A stretch of DNA of 64,000 bases from Thermococcus sp. LS1 (lineage in GTDB: Archaea; Methanobacteriota_B; Thermococci; Thermococcales; Thermococcaceae): positions 310,001-374,000 of the forward strand of contig NZ_SNUJ01000002.1 of the NCBI RefSeq assembly GCF_012027395.1. The letters are read 5' to 3'. The notes under the pieces were generated by a model. That model saw nothing but the letters and a program-made list of their open reading frames with translations, ran no database searches and was not told the DNA's origin. How positions within the stretch are numbered: position 1 is the first letter of the stretch; each line of letters begins with the position of its first letter. Of the stretch, positions 7,993 to 16,511 are shown in pieces. The translations under genes and the position numbers were made by a program.

Positions 7993-9207
7993 TCACCGCT
8001 CCTTCATCATGAGGAACGCCAGAATAACTGCTCCAAGAAGCAAAACACCTACGAGTCCAATGCCCCACAGGGGTATTCCCTCGGAGCGCTCCATAGTGGT
8101 TGTGAGCGGCGTAGCGTCGTGCATCGTCGTCGGGGTGACCCTGAGGGTTGTCGTCGTGGGGCTTTCCGTGGTCGTGTCGATGGTAGTGGTGGTCATGGTC
8201 GTCGTGGTAGCTGTCGTTGTTGTCTCCTCAACTGGCCTCAGTTTTGACGCCTGCAGGGTCGCCCAGCGGAGCAGGTTGGTGACGAATTGCTGACCGTCGA
8301 AGAGGTAGGAACCATAGCGGTTCACCCATATCGGCACCGGGCTTCCATAGGGGCTCTCGGCACTGACTATGAGCAGGCTTTCAGCTCCGTTAGGAAGCTC
8401 CACGAACTCGACCGCAAGGAGGGTGAACAGTCCCTTCTCCCAGGTTCTGTAGGCCATTGGCTCGGGGGCGTAGTTGTCCTCTATCATACCGTTGCCGCTC
8501 GTTGTGATGATTCTGTAAACTCCCTCCGGGATTTCTCCAGCCATAAGAGGGTGCCACTTGCCGTTCTCGTCTGTCCACGCTAGGACACCAGGCTCATGGA
8601 AGAGAACCTTGCCGACCTCCGACTGATAACCTTGATTGAGTATTGATGCATCAGGTGTTTGAAGGTCAACTCTGACGTAGCCGGCCACATAGACGCTCTT
8701 CCCGGCGTTGCTGAACGTGTCGGTAGCGGTTGCATAATCTATCCTGAGTCTGACGTTCGGGATGGCTGAGAGAAGTTTGTTGACGTTGTCTTGGATGTAG
8801 GCCCCATCTTTGATGTCTGAGTCGCCGGCCACCCAGAGAACTTTCCCTCCCTCGGAGAACCACTTTACTATTGCGTCTATTTCCTCCGGAGAAAGTTCTT
8901 CTCTGAGCTGGCCGATTATCAGTATGTCGACGTCTTTCAGGGCTTCATAGGTTATAGTGTAACCTAGCCGTCTAACGTTTGCTTTCTCCAGTTCTGAATC
9001 ATAGCCAAAGTACGCCCAGTCGTACCATGACAGAGTGGGGATAATTCCCTCTGCAACAACATTACCTGTCATAGGGTCAATTATCGGGGTTACTAGTGCA
9101 ACAGTTCCCTCGTCGTGGGATACATCAACGGCTATCATTATTGCCCCGGCGTACTCAGAAAATACTCCAATGAGAATCAGAATCATAAACAATAACATCC
9201 TTTTCAC
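7993..9207 (-). CDS. Secreted, membrane-anchored surface protein with Thr-rich stalk
   Basis: 404 residues: N-terminal signal peptide (MLLFMILILIGVFSEYAGA), a globular domain (about 25-325), a Thr-rich linker (about 330-375) of the kind that is O-glycosylated in archaeal envelope proteins, and a C-terminal membrane helix (GLVGVLLLGAVILAFLM) with basic tail. The first half (DVSHDEGT, LKDVDILIIGQLREELS, WFSEGGKVLWVAGDSD) resembles glutamine-amidotransferase-like/ThuA-fold domains seen in extracellular archaeal proteins; this is a weak inference. The start codon is GTG 9207, or ATG 9198 in frame. Same orientation as the double binding lipoprotein, so it may be co-transcribed and work with it. 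Confidence 0.75.
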   Translation of the reverse strand: MKRMLLFMILILIGVFSEYAGAIMIAVDVSHDEGTVALVTPIIDPMTGNVVAEGIIPTLSWYDWAYFGYDSELEKANVRRLGYTITYEALKDVDILIIGQLREELSPEEIDAIVKWFSEGGKVLWVAGDSDIKDGAYIQDNVNKLLSAIPNVRLRIDYATATDTFSNAGKSVYVAGYVRVDLQTPDASILNQGYQSEVGKVLFHEPGVLAWTDENGKWHPLMAGEIPEGVYRIITTSGNGMIEDNYAPEPMAYRTWEKGLFTLLAVEFVELPNGAESLLIVSAESPYGSPVPIWVNRYGSYLFDGQQFVTNLLRWATLQASKLRPVEETTTTATTTTMTTTTIDTTTESPTTTTLRVTPTTMHDATPLTTTMERSEGIPLWGIGLVGVLLLGAVILAFLMMKER

Positions 9208-9304
9208 GGCCCCTTCCCCCGTTAAGTAATTGACATTTCGGATAATTGGACACCGAATGATAAAACGTTTTCCCTAATTCCCTAAGGAGAAAATGTGGAA
9301 CGGA

Positions 9305-9877
9305 CTACTCCCGTTCCTTGCCGATCCGGAAAATGTCCACTCTGGTAATGATTCCTTTTATCCTGCCTTCTCTATCCTGAACAAGGACGGCCGGATGCTC
9401 CTCCAGGAGATACTTTACGACCTCAAGGTCTTCATCCTCGTTCACTATCGGAAACGGCTCCTCCATGACCTCCATGACCTTTCTGTCGTAGATGTCCTCG
9501 TACTCGAGGCTTTGCCTCACGAGGGTTCGCTCCGTGACCGAGCCAACGACCTTATTGCCGGCTATGACCGGAATTTGCGAGATGTTGCGCTCGTTCATAA
9601 TTCGGATAACATTTTCAACACTCTCGTAGGGCTTGACAGAGATAACTGGGGAAGACATCACGTCCTTGGCCCTTAGCTGGGCCTTTTTGCACTCGAGAAG
9701 GGCCTGAAGAATTCGATTGAAAGTTGACAGTCGGGGATCAACCTTTCCCGTCTCGAGCTTGGCGATATAGGCCTGAGTCACGCCAGCCTTTTCGGCGAGC
9801 TCCTCTTGAGTTATCCCGAGCTCCTTTCGAATTCGCCGTATCTCCCTCGGATCAATGGGGCGGGGTATTATCACCAT
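9305..9877 (-). CDS. HTH-CBS transcriptional regulator
   Basis: 190 residues. The N-terminal Xre/Cro-type helix-turn-helix (about 8-62: IRRIRKELGITQEELAEKAG, YIAKLETGKVDP) is followed by two CBS domains (about 72-186: DVMSSPVISVKPYESV, ERNISQIPVIAGNKVVG, VMEEPFPIVNEDEDL). The CBS pair probably senses an adenine nucleotide and controls DNA binding. ATG 9877 is preceded by CTGGTGG. A TATA box for this gene lies at 9910-9922. Target genes cannot be deduced; the gene stands alone beside a structured RNA. Confidence 0.88.
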   Translation of the reverse strand: MVIIPRPIDPREIRRIRKELGITQEELAEKAGVTQAYIAKLETGKVDPRLSTFNRILQALLECKKAQLRAKDVMSSPVISVKPYESVENVIRIMNERNISQIPVIAGNKVVGSVTERTLVRQSLEYEDIYDRKVMEVMEEPFPIVNEDEDLEVVKYLLEEHPAVLVQDREGRIKGIITRVDIFRIGKERE

Positions 9878-9909
9878 AAATAACCACCAGTTATTAATCC
9901 CAGTCTTGA

Positions 9910-9922
9910 GGGTTATAAGCTT
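9910..9922 (-). promoter_or_regulatory. TATA box for the HTH-CBS regulator
   Basis: On the minus strand AAAGCTTATAACC lies about 35-45 bases before ATG 9877, consistent with an archaeal TATA element and a short leader. Confidence 0.45.
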
Positions 9923-9962
9923 TGTCCAGAAGTGTGTTTGACGGTTCAGAAAGGCGTTGAAA

Positions 9963-10125
9963 TGCTGTGGGCCGGGCACAGAGGCCCGCGTTCATTCCCT
10001 CGCGCGGGTGGATGCTCCCGGCCCTGTGGGCTCGGCGTGAGCACAACCCCATCACCCAGCCCGACACGTCTGGGGTGCGGGTTCGTCCGAGCCCCACGAG
10101 GGTACGATTGTACCCTCGCTGTCGG
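9963..10125 (-). ncRNA. Box H/ACA-type guide RNA with two ACA-terminated hairpins
   Basis: GC-rich island between two protein genes. Read on the minus strand, a 9-bp hairpin (CGAGGGTAC/GTACCCTCG, 10097-10118) comes first. Then comes a hairpin closed by GGGCTCGG/CCGAGCCC (10094-10028), followed at once by ACA (10027-10025). A third is closed by GGGCCGGG/CCCGGCCC (10024-9969), followed at once by ACA (9968-9966). The apical loops of both ACA hairpins contain a GA...TGA pair next to a GC stem (CCCCA-GA...TGA-TGGGG and CCCGCG...CGCGGG with GAGGGAATGA), as expected for an L7Ae k-loop. Unpaired stretches either side of each upper stem would be pseudouridylation pockets. A TATA-like GGTTTTAAGCC (10147-10157) lies about 25 bases before the inferred 5' end. 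The rRNA target is not assigned. Confidence 0.75.
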
Positions 10126-10164
10126 CGATATTCCCTATGCTTCGAGGCTTAAAACCTTGGCGGT

Positions 10165-11034
10165 TCAGGCGGTGGATATAAGTATGACTCCGAGCACCGC
10201 CAGAATGAGACCCTCCAGTATCTTCTTGTTGGGCGGCTCCTTCAGGAGCAAAATTGCCAGAGCAGAGGCTATTATTGGATTTATCGCTGATACTGGCGCC
10301 GCTATCTGAGAACCCACGAGGTTGACCGAATAGACGAATAAGTACTGCCCGAGCATGAGCCCGCTGATGGCGGCGCCTATAAGGACAATGGCCTCTCTCC
10401 GGGTTATTTCTCTGAGCTCTTTCCCATATCTCGGCAGGAAGAGGGAAACACCTATTGCCGCAAACATCATTCTCATTCCCGCCAGGGGGAGAACGTCTAT
10501 GCTCCGGGTGAGCCAGTCCATGGTCAGTATCGCGAAGCTCCATGAAACGGGTGCGAGAAGGGCGAAGACAAACCCCCTGGGGTTTATGTGCTCCTCTTCC
10601 CCTGCCTTCCTGACGACGGTTATGGCCATGACAACGAGTATGGCGCCGACGATGACCTGTGGGCTTATCTTTCTTCCGAGGAAGAGGAAGGCCCAGAGTA
10701 TCGTCCAAAGGGGATAGGTTGAGGTTATGGGCACTGTCCTTGAAACACCCATGAGCTTGAGGGCGTTGAAGTAGAAGTAGTCTCCTACGACAAAGCCGAA
10801 CTGTGCCGAGACGAATGCCACCAGAAGAAGCTCTGGCGGAAGCACGGCTATTTGAGAAAAAGTACCGTTGATGAGAAAGATAACCGCGAACATTATAGAA
10901 ACGGCATAGAGGCGGAAGATGTTAACCGCCACGGGACTTTTGTTCCTCATACCCATCTTTATTAGTATCGTCGATGCTGCCCATGAGAATGCGGAGGTGA
11001 TGGCAGCTAGAACTCCGAGGATCAGCGTGTTCAT
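10165..11034 (-). CDS. EamA/DMT-family membrane transporter
   Basis: 289 residues with about ten predicted membrane helices in two EamA repeats (first half LGVLAAITSAFSWAASTILI onward, second half from FVFALLAPVSWSFAILTMDW). Conserved features are PITSTYPLWTILWAFLFLGR and the C-terminal PVSAINPIIASALAILLLKE, the latter typical of the repeat ends. Drug/metabolite exporters of this superfamily move amino acids, nucleobases or other small solutes; the substrate is not predictable here. Start ATG 11034 has a weak GGTG upstream, and a TATA-like TTTTTAAAC lies near 11055. Confidence 0.85.
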   Translation of the reverse strand: MNTLILGVLAAITSAFSWAASTILIKMGMRNKSPVAVNIFRLYAVSIMFAVIFLINGTFSQIAVLPPELLLVAFVSAQFGFVVGDYFYFNALKLMGVSRTVPITSTYPLWTILWAFLFLGRKISPQVIVGAILVVMAITVVRKAGEEEHINPRGFVFALLAPVSWSFAILTMDWLTRSIDVLPLAGMRMMFAAIGVSLFLPRYGKELREITRREAIVLIGAAISGLMLGQYLFVYSVNLVGSQIAAPVSAINPIIASALAILLLKEPPNKKILEGLILAVLGVILISTA

Positions 11035-11135
11035 GTGTACACCGAATATCTTTCAGTTTAAAAACTTAGCGTTTCGATTGATGACGAAAAGTGAGTGGGT
11101 TGCTAAGAGTTATAAGGATATACGACTCCAGTAGT

Positions 11136-11194
11136 CCAGATGATGACCTCGGCAGAACTGACGTCAGGATGATGACGATCTTGAGTGCTGAAAA
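11136..11194 (+). ncRNA. Box C/D guide sRNA
   Basis: All four boxes are perfect and correctly spaced: C ATGATGA (11140-11146), D' CTGA (11158-11161), C' ATGATGA (11169-11175), D CTGA (11188-11191). The guides are 11 nt (11147-11157, CCTCGGCAGAA) and 12 nt (11176-11187, CGATCTTGAGTG), the archaeal norm. A TATA element TTATAAG (11110-11116) lies about 24 bases before the C box, so the RNA has its own promoter. By the N+5 rule the D' guide would methylate the G in 5'-UUCUGCCGAGG and the D guide the second C in 5'-CACUCAAGAUCG. I could not place these targets on rRNA or tRNA. Confidence 0.85.
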
Positions 11195-11203
11195 GAAAAG
11201 AAA

Positions 11204-12928
11204 TCAACGGATGATAACGTTGAGCCTGCGGAGGGCCATTCCGATTCCGTGCTCCCTTGAGACCTCTTTTATGATTCTGTTTACAGTCTCCGCGATGTCC
11301 TGGCGTATCTTCTCGTCTGAAACGCCAGAGAACGATCCAAAGAGCCCTCCGACGTTCTCCCTCAGGAAGCTGGCCTCGATGTCGACGTAGACTGTTGAAC
11401 CCTTGACTTCGTGGTTCATCTTGAGCCACTTGAAGGTGACCCTTGGAACGAGCTTGAGCTCCGCGTGTATTCTGCTCTTCAGGGTCTCTACGGCAGGCTC
11501 TATGCGGCCCTTAAGCATGGTCTCCTCGGCTTCCTTCTTCTTCTCCTCAGTGAGTACAGCAAGCTCATCTATGCCGGCCTGCTTGAGAAGCTGCTCAACC
11601 TCCTTCTCGAGAAGCTCCTTCTTGGCGAGGACCTCCGCGGCCTTGCCCGAGGTTGCGACAGCGGTAGCTCCAGTGGCTGCCTTGGGTGTGATCGCTGGGG
11701 CGATAATCTCCACGTCGATGTTGTGGACGGTGATGTAGCGGTTTATGCTCCTGCTCAGCTCTCTCGCGTGCCTCGTGAGAACGTCCTTCACTATTCTCTC
11801 GACTTCATCCTTTGAGGTTCCTGTCTCAGCAACCATCGAGAGGTTTATCTCGAATTCTCTCCTGCCTTTGACATCGAAGTATGCCTTCGTGACCTTTATT
11901 CCGGCGCTCTCGATTTCGGTTATGACGGTTCTGGCGTATGCGCTGAAGTAGGGCCAGACGTCCTCCAGGACGGACAGGGAGATCTTCCCGTCCTTTGTGA
12001 CGTTGGCAGTCTTCTTTTTATCTTTGTCAACGATTTCCTGCGGTTTGACCTCCTGACCGTCGATGACTATGCTAACGTCCTTGATTATCGGCTTGACCTC
12101 AGCCTCCCTGAGGAGAACCGGTGCGTATTTGCTGACCGCGTGGAGCATCCTCTTCTCTGCTATCTCGATGTCCCTAGCGCTCCCATCGGAGGAGCCGTAG
12201 ATGTGGACGTTGAGGTAAACGACGCCCTCACCAACGTTTGCGTCGAACTCTATCCTGCTGATCCTAAGGCCCTTTATCCTCTTGGCCTCCTTTAAGAGGT
12301 CTTCTGCATATATCTGGAAGGCCTTCTCGGGGAGGGTTCCTCCGGTAAAGTTTATAATCACCTCAGGCTTTCCGGCGGGAGCGGGGGCTGGCTTTGGCTC
12401 CTCTTTTACGATCACAGAGGGCTTTTCTTCGGCTTTTTCTTTCACTTCCTCAGTGGGAGCCGGCTTGGATGCCGGTGCGGGCTCAGCGGTGGCCACAATT
12501 GCGGTTTCCTTCTTCACTCCTGCCTTTTCTGGCGGACCCTCCTTGGCCTCCCCGAACAGCTCGTTCAGTGGGATTTTTGGAGTTTGAGCGTACACATCAA
12601 CGTTATCAGCTATCGACAGCTTGATTTCCAGCTCATCGAGAGTATAAACGTCAACGACCATAGGTTTACCGAGGAATGACTTCAACACGCTGATTGCCTC
12701 TTCTCCAATCAAGCTCTGTTTCTTGTCCACCAACAGGCACTCCGCGGCGAGTATCTTTGACCTGTCGAAGAGAATCGTCATGTAGTATTTTCCGCTCGCG
12801 TCTTTGGCGAATATCTTAAGAAACGCTCCGTTGCCTTCTGAGAGGGCTTTCTTGATGAGGTCCCCCAGCTCCCCCGCAGATGTTACTACCATGTTTTCCA
12901 TGATGGGCTGCTTGTTTGGCAGCTGCAT
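11204..12928 (-). CDS. Large acidic cytoplasmic protein, DUF2226-like, unknown function
   Basis: 574 residues, no signal peptide or membrane segment. An N-terminal domain (about 1-115, with YYMTILFDRSKILAAECL) is followed by an Ala/Pro/Lys/Glu-rich linker (about 130-195). The C-terminal half contains three related alpha/beta stretches, each with a pattern like VTxxxFxVKGxxEFxINLSM, then a helical-charged insert (ELLEKEVEQLLKQAGIDE). It resembles proteins of the archaeal DUF2226 group as I remember them; no function is known to me. Start ATG 12928 follows GGTGGTGAG. A TATA sequence GATATATATAGC lies near 12943-12954. Confidence 0.75.
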   Translation of the reverse strand: MQLPNKQPIMENMVVTSAGELGDLIKKALSEGNGAFLKIFAKDASGKYYMTILFDRSKILAAECLLVDKKQSLIGEEAISVLKSFLGKPMVVDVYTLDELEIKLSIADNVDVYAQTPKIPLNELFGEAKEGPPEKAGVKKETAIVATAEPAPASKPAPTEEVKEKAEEKPSVIVKEEPKPAPAPAGKPEVIINFTGGTLPEKAFQIYAEDLLKEAKRIKGLRISRIEFDANVGEGVVYLNVHIYGSSDGSARDIEIAEKRMLHAVSKYAPVLLREAEVKPIIKDVSIVIDGQEVKPQEIVDKDKKKTANVTKDGKISLSVLEDVWPYFSAYARTVITEIESAGIKVTKAYFDVKGRREFEINLSMVAETGTSKDEVERIVKDVLTRHARELSRSINRYITVHNIDVEIIAPAITPKAATGATAVATSGKAAEVLAKKELLEKEVEQLLKQAGIDELAVLTEEKKKEAEETMLKGRIEPAVETLKSRIHAELKLVPRVTFKWLKMNHEVKGSTVYVDIEASFLRENVGGLFGSFSGVSDEKIRQDIAETVNRIIKEVSREHGIGMALRRLNVIIR

Positions 12929-13041
12929 ACTCACCACCATTAGCTATATATATCCTTCCACCAAAGAAATCCCGAAGGAATTCACCGTCTTAGTATATCG
13001 GCGCTTGTATTTAAACATTATTGTGCAAAAAGGTGAGAAAC

Positions 13042-14505
13042 ATGCGGGTGCTGATACTCGGAGGTGGCGCAATCGGCCGCTCGATAGCCGAGTCCCTCAA
13101 AGGAGAGTTTGAAATCATAATCATCGAGAAGGACGAGCTCCGTGCTAAAGCCCTAGAGGAGAGCGGTTTTCAGGTGATTCAGGGAGATTTCTCGTATACA
13201 GCCACACTTCTCAAAGCTGGAATTGAGAAGGCCGAGCTTGTTATAATCACGACCATGAACGTGGATACAATCAAGAAGACCGTCTATGTTATCAGAACCA
13301 ACAACAAAGAAGTTCCAATCCTTACCATTCTCCCCGATGATGTGAGCCTCGAAGAGCTTGTCTCCCAGATAAACGAAGAGTTTGAGGCCGAAATCAAGGT
13401 GGACTACGCTATCTCTCCGAGGAGTGCCCTCAAGGATGCCATGGTGAGAACCGTCGAAATGCTCGGAGAGAAGAAGAACGCCAATTTACTCGTTAAGAAG
13501 CTCAAGGAACTTAAGAGCAAGGGGGACTCCCTCCTTATCGTCATGCACGACAATCCTGATCCCGATGCCATAGCCAGCGCGACCGCTTTGAGCGTCATAG
13601 CCCAGACTCTCGGCTTCAAGACCCAGATAGTCTATGGTGGAGAGATAACCCACCACGAGAACAGGGCTTTCGTCAACCTCCTCGGGATAGACCTGAGAAA
13701 GATATCCCGCGGCTCCTACGAGCTGAAGCGCTATCCCTTCATAGCCCTCGTTGACTGCCAGCCCAACGGAAACCTGACGATACTCGACCAGGGGGACTAC
13801 GAGAAGATAAAGGTTCTCATCGACCACCACCAGATACTCCAGCACCTCCAGGAGCTTCTCCCGGAGGATGCGTTCCTCGACATAAGGCCGGAGGTTCATT
13901 CGTCCTCCGCTATACTCGCGGAATACCTCAGAATGCTCAACATTTCGGTCAACCCCGTCCTTGGGACTGCACTCTTCTATGGCATTTACATCGACACCAA
14001 GAAGTTCTCGAAGCTCAGCCACGTCGATTTGAAGGCCATCGAGTTCCTGGCCGGAAAGGTGGACTACGAGCTCCTCGACAAGATAGAGCATCCCGATATA
14101 AGCACAGAGACAGCCGAGATACTCGCCAAGGCCATAATGAACAGGCGCATCTACAAGAACGTGGTCATCTCGAACGTCGGATTCATCACCAACCGCGACG
14201 CCATAGCAGAATCGGCGGACTTCCTCCTGAGGCTCGAGGGAATAACGACGGTTCTCGTCTTCGGCATCGTTGACGACAGGATAGAGATTTCAGCCAGAAC
14301 GCGCGACGTTAGGGTAAACATAGGTGCGGTCCTCAGGGAGGCCTTCGGAGACATAGGAAGCGGTGGCGGTCATGCTCAGTCCGGCGGTGCCAGAATTCCG
14401 CTAGGAATCTTCAAGCTAGCCAAGGACAAGAGCTCTCTCCTGAGGCTGGCGGAAGAGGCAATAACAGAAAAGTTCCTAGAGGCGCTAAAAGTTAAAGAGG
14501 CTTAG
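13042..14505 (+). CDS. DHH-family phosphoesterase with N-terminal TrkA-N (RCK) domain
   Basis: 487 residues. The N-terminal Rossmann domain (1-135: LILGGGAIGRSIAESL, IIIIEKDELRA, QGDFS) is a nucleotide-binding TrkA-N/RCK module. It is followed by a DHH domain (VMHDNPDPDAIASATAL, DCQPNG, IDHHQ) and a DHHA1 domain with GSGGGHAQSGGARIP near residue 445. The manganese-binding residues of the DHH and DHHA1 motifs are intact. Such enzymes hydrolyse short RNAs or cyclic dinucleotides; the substrate here is unknown. ATG 13042 is preceded by AGGTGAG, and TGTATTTAAAC near 13006-13016 is a likely TATA box. It diverges from the DUF2226-like gene. Confidence 0.88.
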   Translation: MRVLILGGGAIGRSIAESLKGEFEIIIIEKDELRAKALEESGFQVIQGDFSYTATLLKAGIEKAELVIITTMNVDTIKKTVYVIRTNNKEVPILTILPDDVSLEELVSQINEEFEAEIKVDYAISPRSALKDAMVRTVEMLGEKKNANLLVKKLKELKSKGDSLLIVMHDNPDPDAIASATALSVIAQTLGFKTQIVYGGEITHHENRAFVNLLGIDLRKISRGSYELKRYPFIALVDCQPNGNLTILDQGDYEKIKVLIDHHQILQHLQELLPEDAFLDIRPEVHSSSAILAEYLRMLNISVNPVLGTALFYGIYIDTKKFSKLSHVDLKAIEFLAGKVDYELLDKIEHPDISTETAEILAKAIMNRRIYKNVVISNVGFITNRDAIAESADFLLRLEGITTVLVFGIVDDRIEISARTRDVRVNIGAVLREAFGDIGSGGGHAQSGGARIPLGIFKLAKDKSSLLRLAEEAITEKFLEALKVKEA

Positions 14506-14507
14506 CC

Positions 14508-14717
14508 TCACTCTTCTTTTGCCTTCACCAGTATTATGTCGCCTATTGCAGTGACCCTGTCGTAGGGAACACCGACCTTTTCTCCCGGCAGTCCAAGCGC
14601 GAGAACCTTTCCGCGTCCCCTGTCTATCTCTATGAGTATCTCATCAACGTAGCCAACGTAATAGCCTTTGGTGTTGTAGATCTGCTTCCCGTAGAGCCTC
14701 GAGAGACGCATCACCAT
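14508..14717 (-). CDS. PRC-barrel domain protein
   Basis: 69 residues matching a single PRC barrel (LSRLYGKQIYNTKGYYVGYV, DRGRGKVLALGLPG, VPYDRVTAIGDIILVK). Proteins of this kind in archaea include the CdpB cell-division factors and 16S-processing-related barrels; which one this is cannot be told from sequence alone. ATG 14717 follows GGTGG at five-base spacing. Convergent with the DHH gene, two bases apart. Confidence 0.82.
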   Translation of the reverse strand: MVMRLSRLYGKQIYNTKGYYVGYVDEILIEIDRGRGKVLALGLPGEKVGVPYDRVTAIGDIILVKAKEE

Positions 14718-14758
14718 TTTAACCACCAGAGTAGGTTATTGGTGAACGTATTTAAACG

Positions 14759-15283
14759 TTACCTCCTCGGGATGTTTTTGGCCTTCGTGAAGGCCCACCT
14801 CGCGAAGACAGCGAAGAAAGCTAAAATTGCTCCCATGACGCCCACCACGAAAAGGCTTGCAACGGCCCCCTCCGTGCGCTGGAGAGGCTGATAGCCCTTG
14901 AATACCAGCATTGCAACGGCAAAACCTCCGAAGTAGGTCAGAGGAACGAGAAACATGTCGACTAAATTTCTGGATTCGATCAGAACAAGCGTTACCATCA
15001 CCGCGGCAAGAAATATGTAAACCTCATCTGGCTTTACATCCCTGACCATCCACAGCCCGGCGAGCATGGAGGTAACAAGAAAGCCGAGCGGAAAGGAATA
15101 CGCTGCGGCCCTTGTTTCCAAAGGGTACCTGAAGCCAAGGAAAGCCCCCAGGAGCATGCCGGCATAGATTAGGTAGATGAGATTCTCGCTTCCCGTTGGG
15201 GAGTATAGGGCGACGGCTATGGCAAACCCGATGAACGAGCCCAAACCAGACCATGTCAGGATCGACTTCCAGTCCCTCATCAT
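14759..15283 (-). CDS. Multi-spanning membrane protein, unknown function
   Basis: 174 residues with about six hydrophobic helices ([88 protein letters not shown]) and a short basic C-terminus. No motif recognised. Its ATG overlaps the stop of the riboflavin kinase gene (ATGA), so it is the third gene of the endonuclease V operon and is probably translationally coupled. Confidence 0.75.
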   Translation of the reverse strand: MMRDWKSILTWSGLGSFIGFAIAVALYSPTGSENLIYLIYAGMLLGAFLGFRYPLETRAAAYSFPLGFLVTSMLAGLWMVRDVKPDEVYIFLAAVMVTLVLIESRNLVDMFLVPLTYFGGFAVAMLVFKGYQPLQRTEGAVASLFVVGVMGAILAFFAVFARWAFTKAKNIPRR

Positions 15284-15915
15284 TTCACAACCCTTATGGT
15301 TATTCTAGAGCCATCTTCAAGGCTGAGCTCCTTCCTGAGGTAGACCGGGGCGATTATCTCGGCTATTCTTGGTGGGTGAACAGTCCTCGAGGGTATCACT
15401 ATGGCCCCCTCCACGTCACCGATTCTGACGCGATAGGCCTTTACATCACCAAAAGTCCTCCCATCTTTAGCAAAGCCCGGAAGCACGACCGGTCTGACCC
15501 CACAGAGTGCATCAAAGACAGTCCTCGGGAACAGAACCCTGACGTTCAGCGTTCCAGGGTAAGGGTCAAAGCCGAGGTACTCCCTTATCAGGTGGGAGTA
15601 CTGTCTGACGTAATAGGCTCCCTCACCGATTCCCGATATGACCTCCCCGATAATTATCCCGTTGTAGAGGACCTCTGAGATGGCGTCGCAGAGATTCTCA
15701 AGGAAAGCTAATCCCTCATGGCTTATTTCCACGTACGTCTTTCTTCCCTCGACGTCTTTCGATATAAGTCCTTCCTCCTCCATTTCATCGAGCAGCCTTA
15801 GAACCGACTGGGGTGATACGCCGAGCTCGTTTGCAAGCTCTCTTAGAGTTATTTTGACCTTTTCTCCTATCGCTCCTTTCTTTGCTAGCAGGATGAGCAG
15901 TTTGAGCCTCTTCAT
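15280..15915 (-). CDS. ribK: CTP-dependent riboflavin kinase with N-terminal winged helix
   Basis: 211 residues. Residues 1-75 form a helix-turn-helix ([27 protein letters not shown]). Residues about 85-211 match the archaeal RibK (DUF120) fold: [49 protein letters not shown] and the conserved end [12 protein letters not shown]. It phosphorylates riboflavin to FMN using CTP. The fused winged helix suggests it also represses transcription, possibly of its own operon; this is inference. Starts with an ATGA overlap with endonuclease V. Confidence 0.92.
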   Translation of the reverse strand: MKRLKLLILLAKKGAIGEKVKITLRELANELGVSPQSVLRLLDEMEEEGLISKDVEGRKTYVEISHEGLAFLENLCDAISEVLYNGIIIGEVISGIGEGAYYVRQYSHLIREYLGFDPYPGTLNVRVLFPRTVFDALCGVRPVVLPGFAKDGRTFGDVKAYRVRIGDVEGAIVIPSRTVHPPRIAEIIAPVYLRKELSLEDGSRITIRVVK

Positions 15916-16481
15916 AAGCTTCCCCTCTTTGACAGTCTGTCTGCGAGCCTCAGCGGTTTCGGATAGCCTCGTTCCAGCAGGGCCTCAACAATTCTCGCCG
16001 CAGAGTCTAAATCGATTAAATGTCCGACGCTTACATAAGCTTTTCCCACCCTCACGAAAGACCTCTCAGGGACGCCGCGGAGGGGCTTCTTGGCAACTCC
16101 TATGGTGGGTCTTTCGATGAGCAGGCCGACGTGGGAAGCCAGTCCGTAGCCCCGTGGGTGAGCCTTCCCGTGGCCCTCAACGAGGAGGAGGTCAAAATCC
16201 TCACCACGGAGAGCCAGCAGAACTGGCCTTGTCTCCCGCAGGAAAAAGAAGGTGGATACGTATGGAAAGCTTACCTCAGTTTCCACGACCTTTGTCTTTA
16301 GAACCTTGCAGTCTGGGAAGGAGCAGAGGAGAAAGGCAGCTCTGGCTGTGTTTTCTCTGTATGAAACGTCCACAGCCGCGACAGTTTGGACTTTTTCGAT
16401 CTCGAGCAGGCTCTCTACTACCCTCAGGGCAAGCTTTCGCTGGACTTCCGCAATTTTTTTGAGCTTTTTCCCTAATTCCAT
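15912..16481 (-). CDS. nfi: Endonuclease V (deoxyinosine 3' endonuclease)
   Basis: 189 residues, slightly shorter than bacterial Nfi. Catalytic features: the first Asp in VAAVDVSYR (about residue 40), [19 protein letters not shown], the conserved GVAKKPL after it and the C-terminal [12 protein letters not shown]. It cuts one base 3' of deaminated purines in DNA or RNA, useful at high temperature where adenine deamination is fast. ATG 16481 follows GGGTGAT. First gene of an operon with ribK and a membrane protein. Confidence 0.93.
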   Translation of the reverse strand: MELGKKLKKIAEVQRKLALRVVESLLEIEKVQTVAAVDVSYRENTARAAFLLCSFPDCKVLKTKVVETEVSFPYVSTFFFLRETRPVLLALRGEDFDLLLVEGHGKAHPRGYGLASHVGLLIERPTIGVAKKPLRGVPERSFVRVGKAYVSVGHLIDLDSAARIVEALLERGYPKPLRLADRLSKRGSL

Positions 16482-16511
16482 AATTGCCGAATCACCCAAT
16501 TATGTAATTCG

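Noticed and set aside
10087-10118. GGTTCGTCC near 10080 considered as a tRNA T-loop
   Set aside because: No acceptor stem, anticodon arm or CCA context fits.
9932-10309. Short plus-strand frames in the GC-rich island near 10000
   Set aside because: They run through the stems of the H/ACA-type RNA and show no protein-like features.
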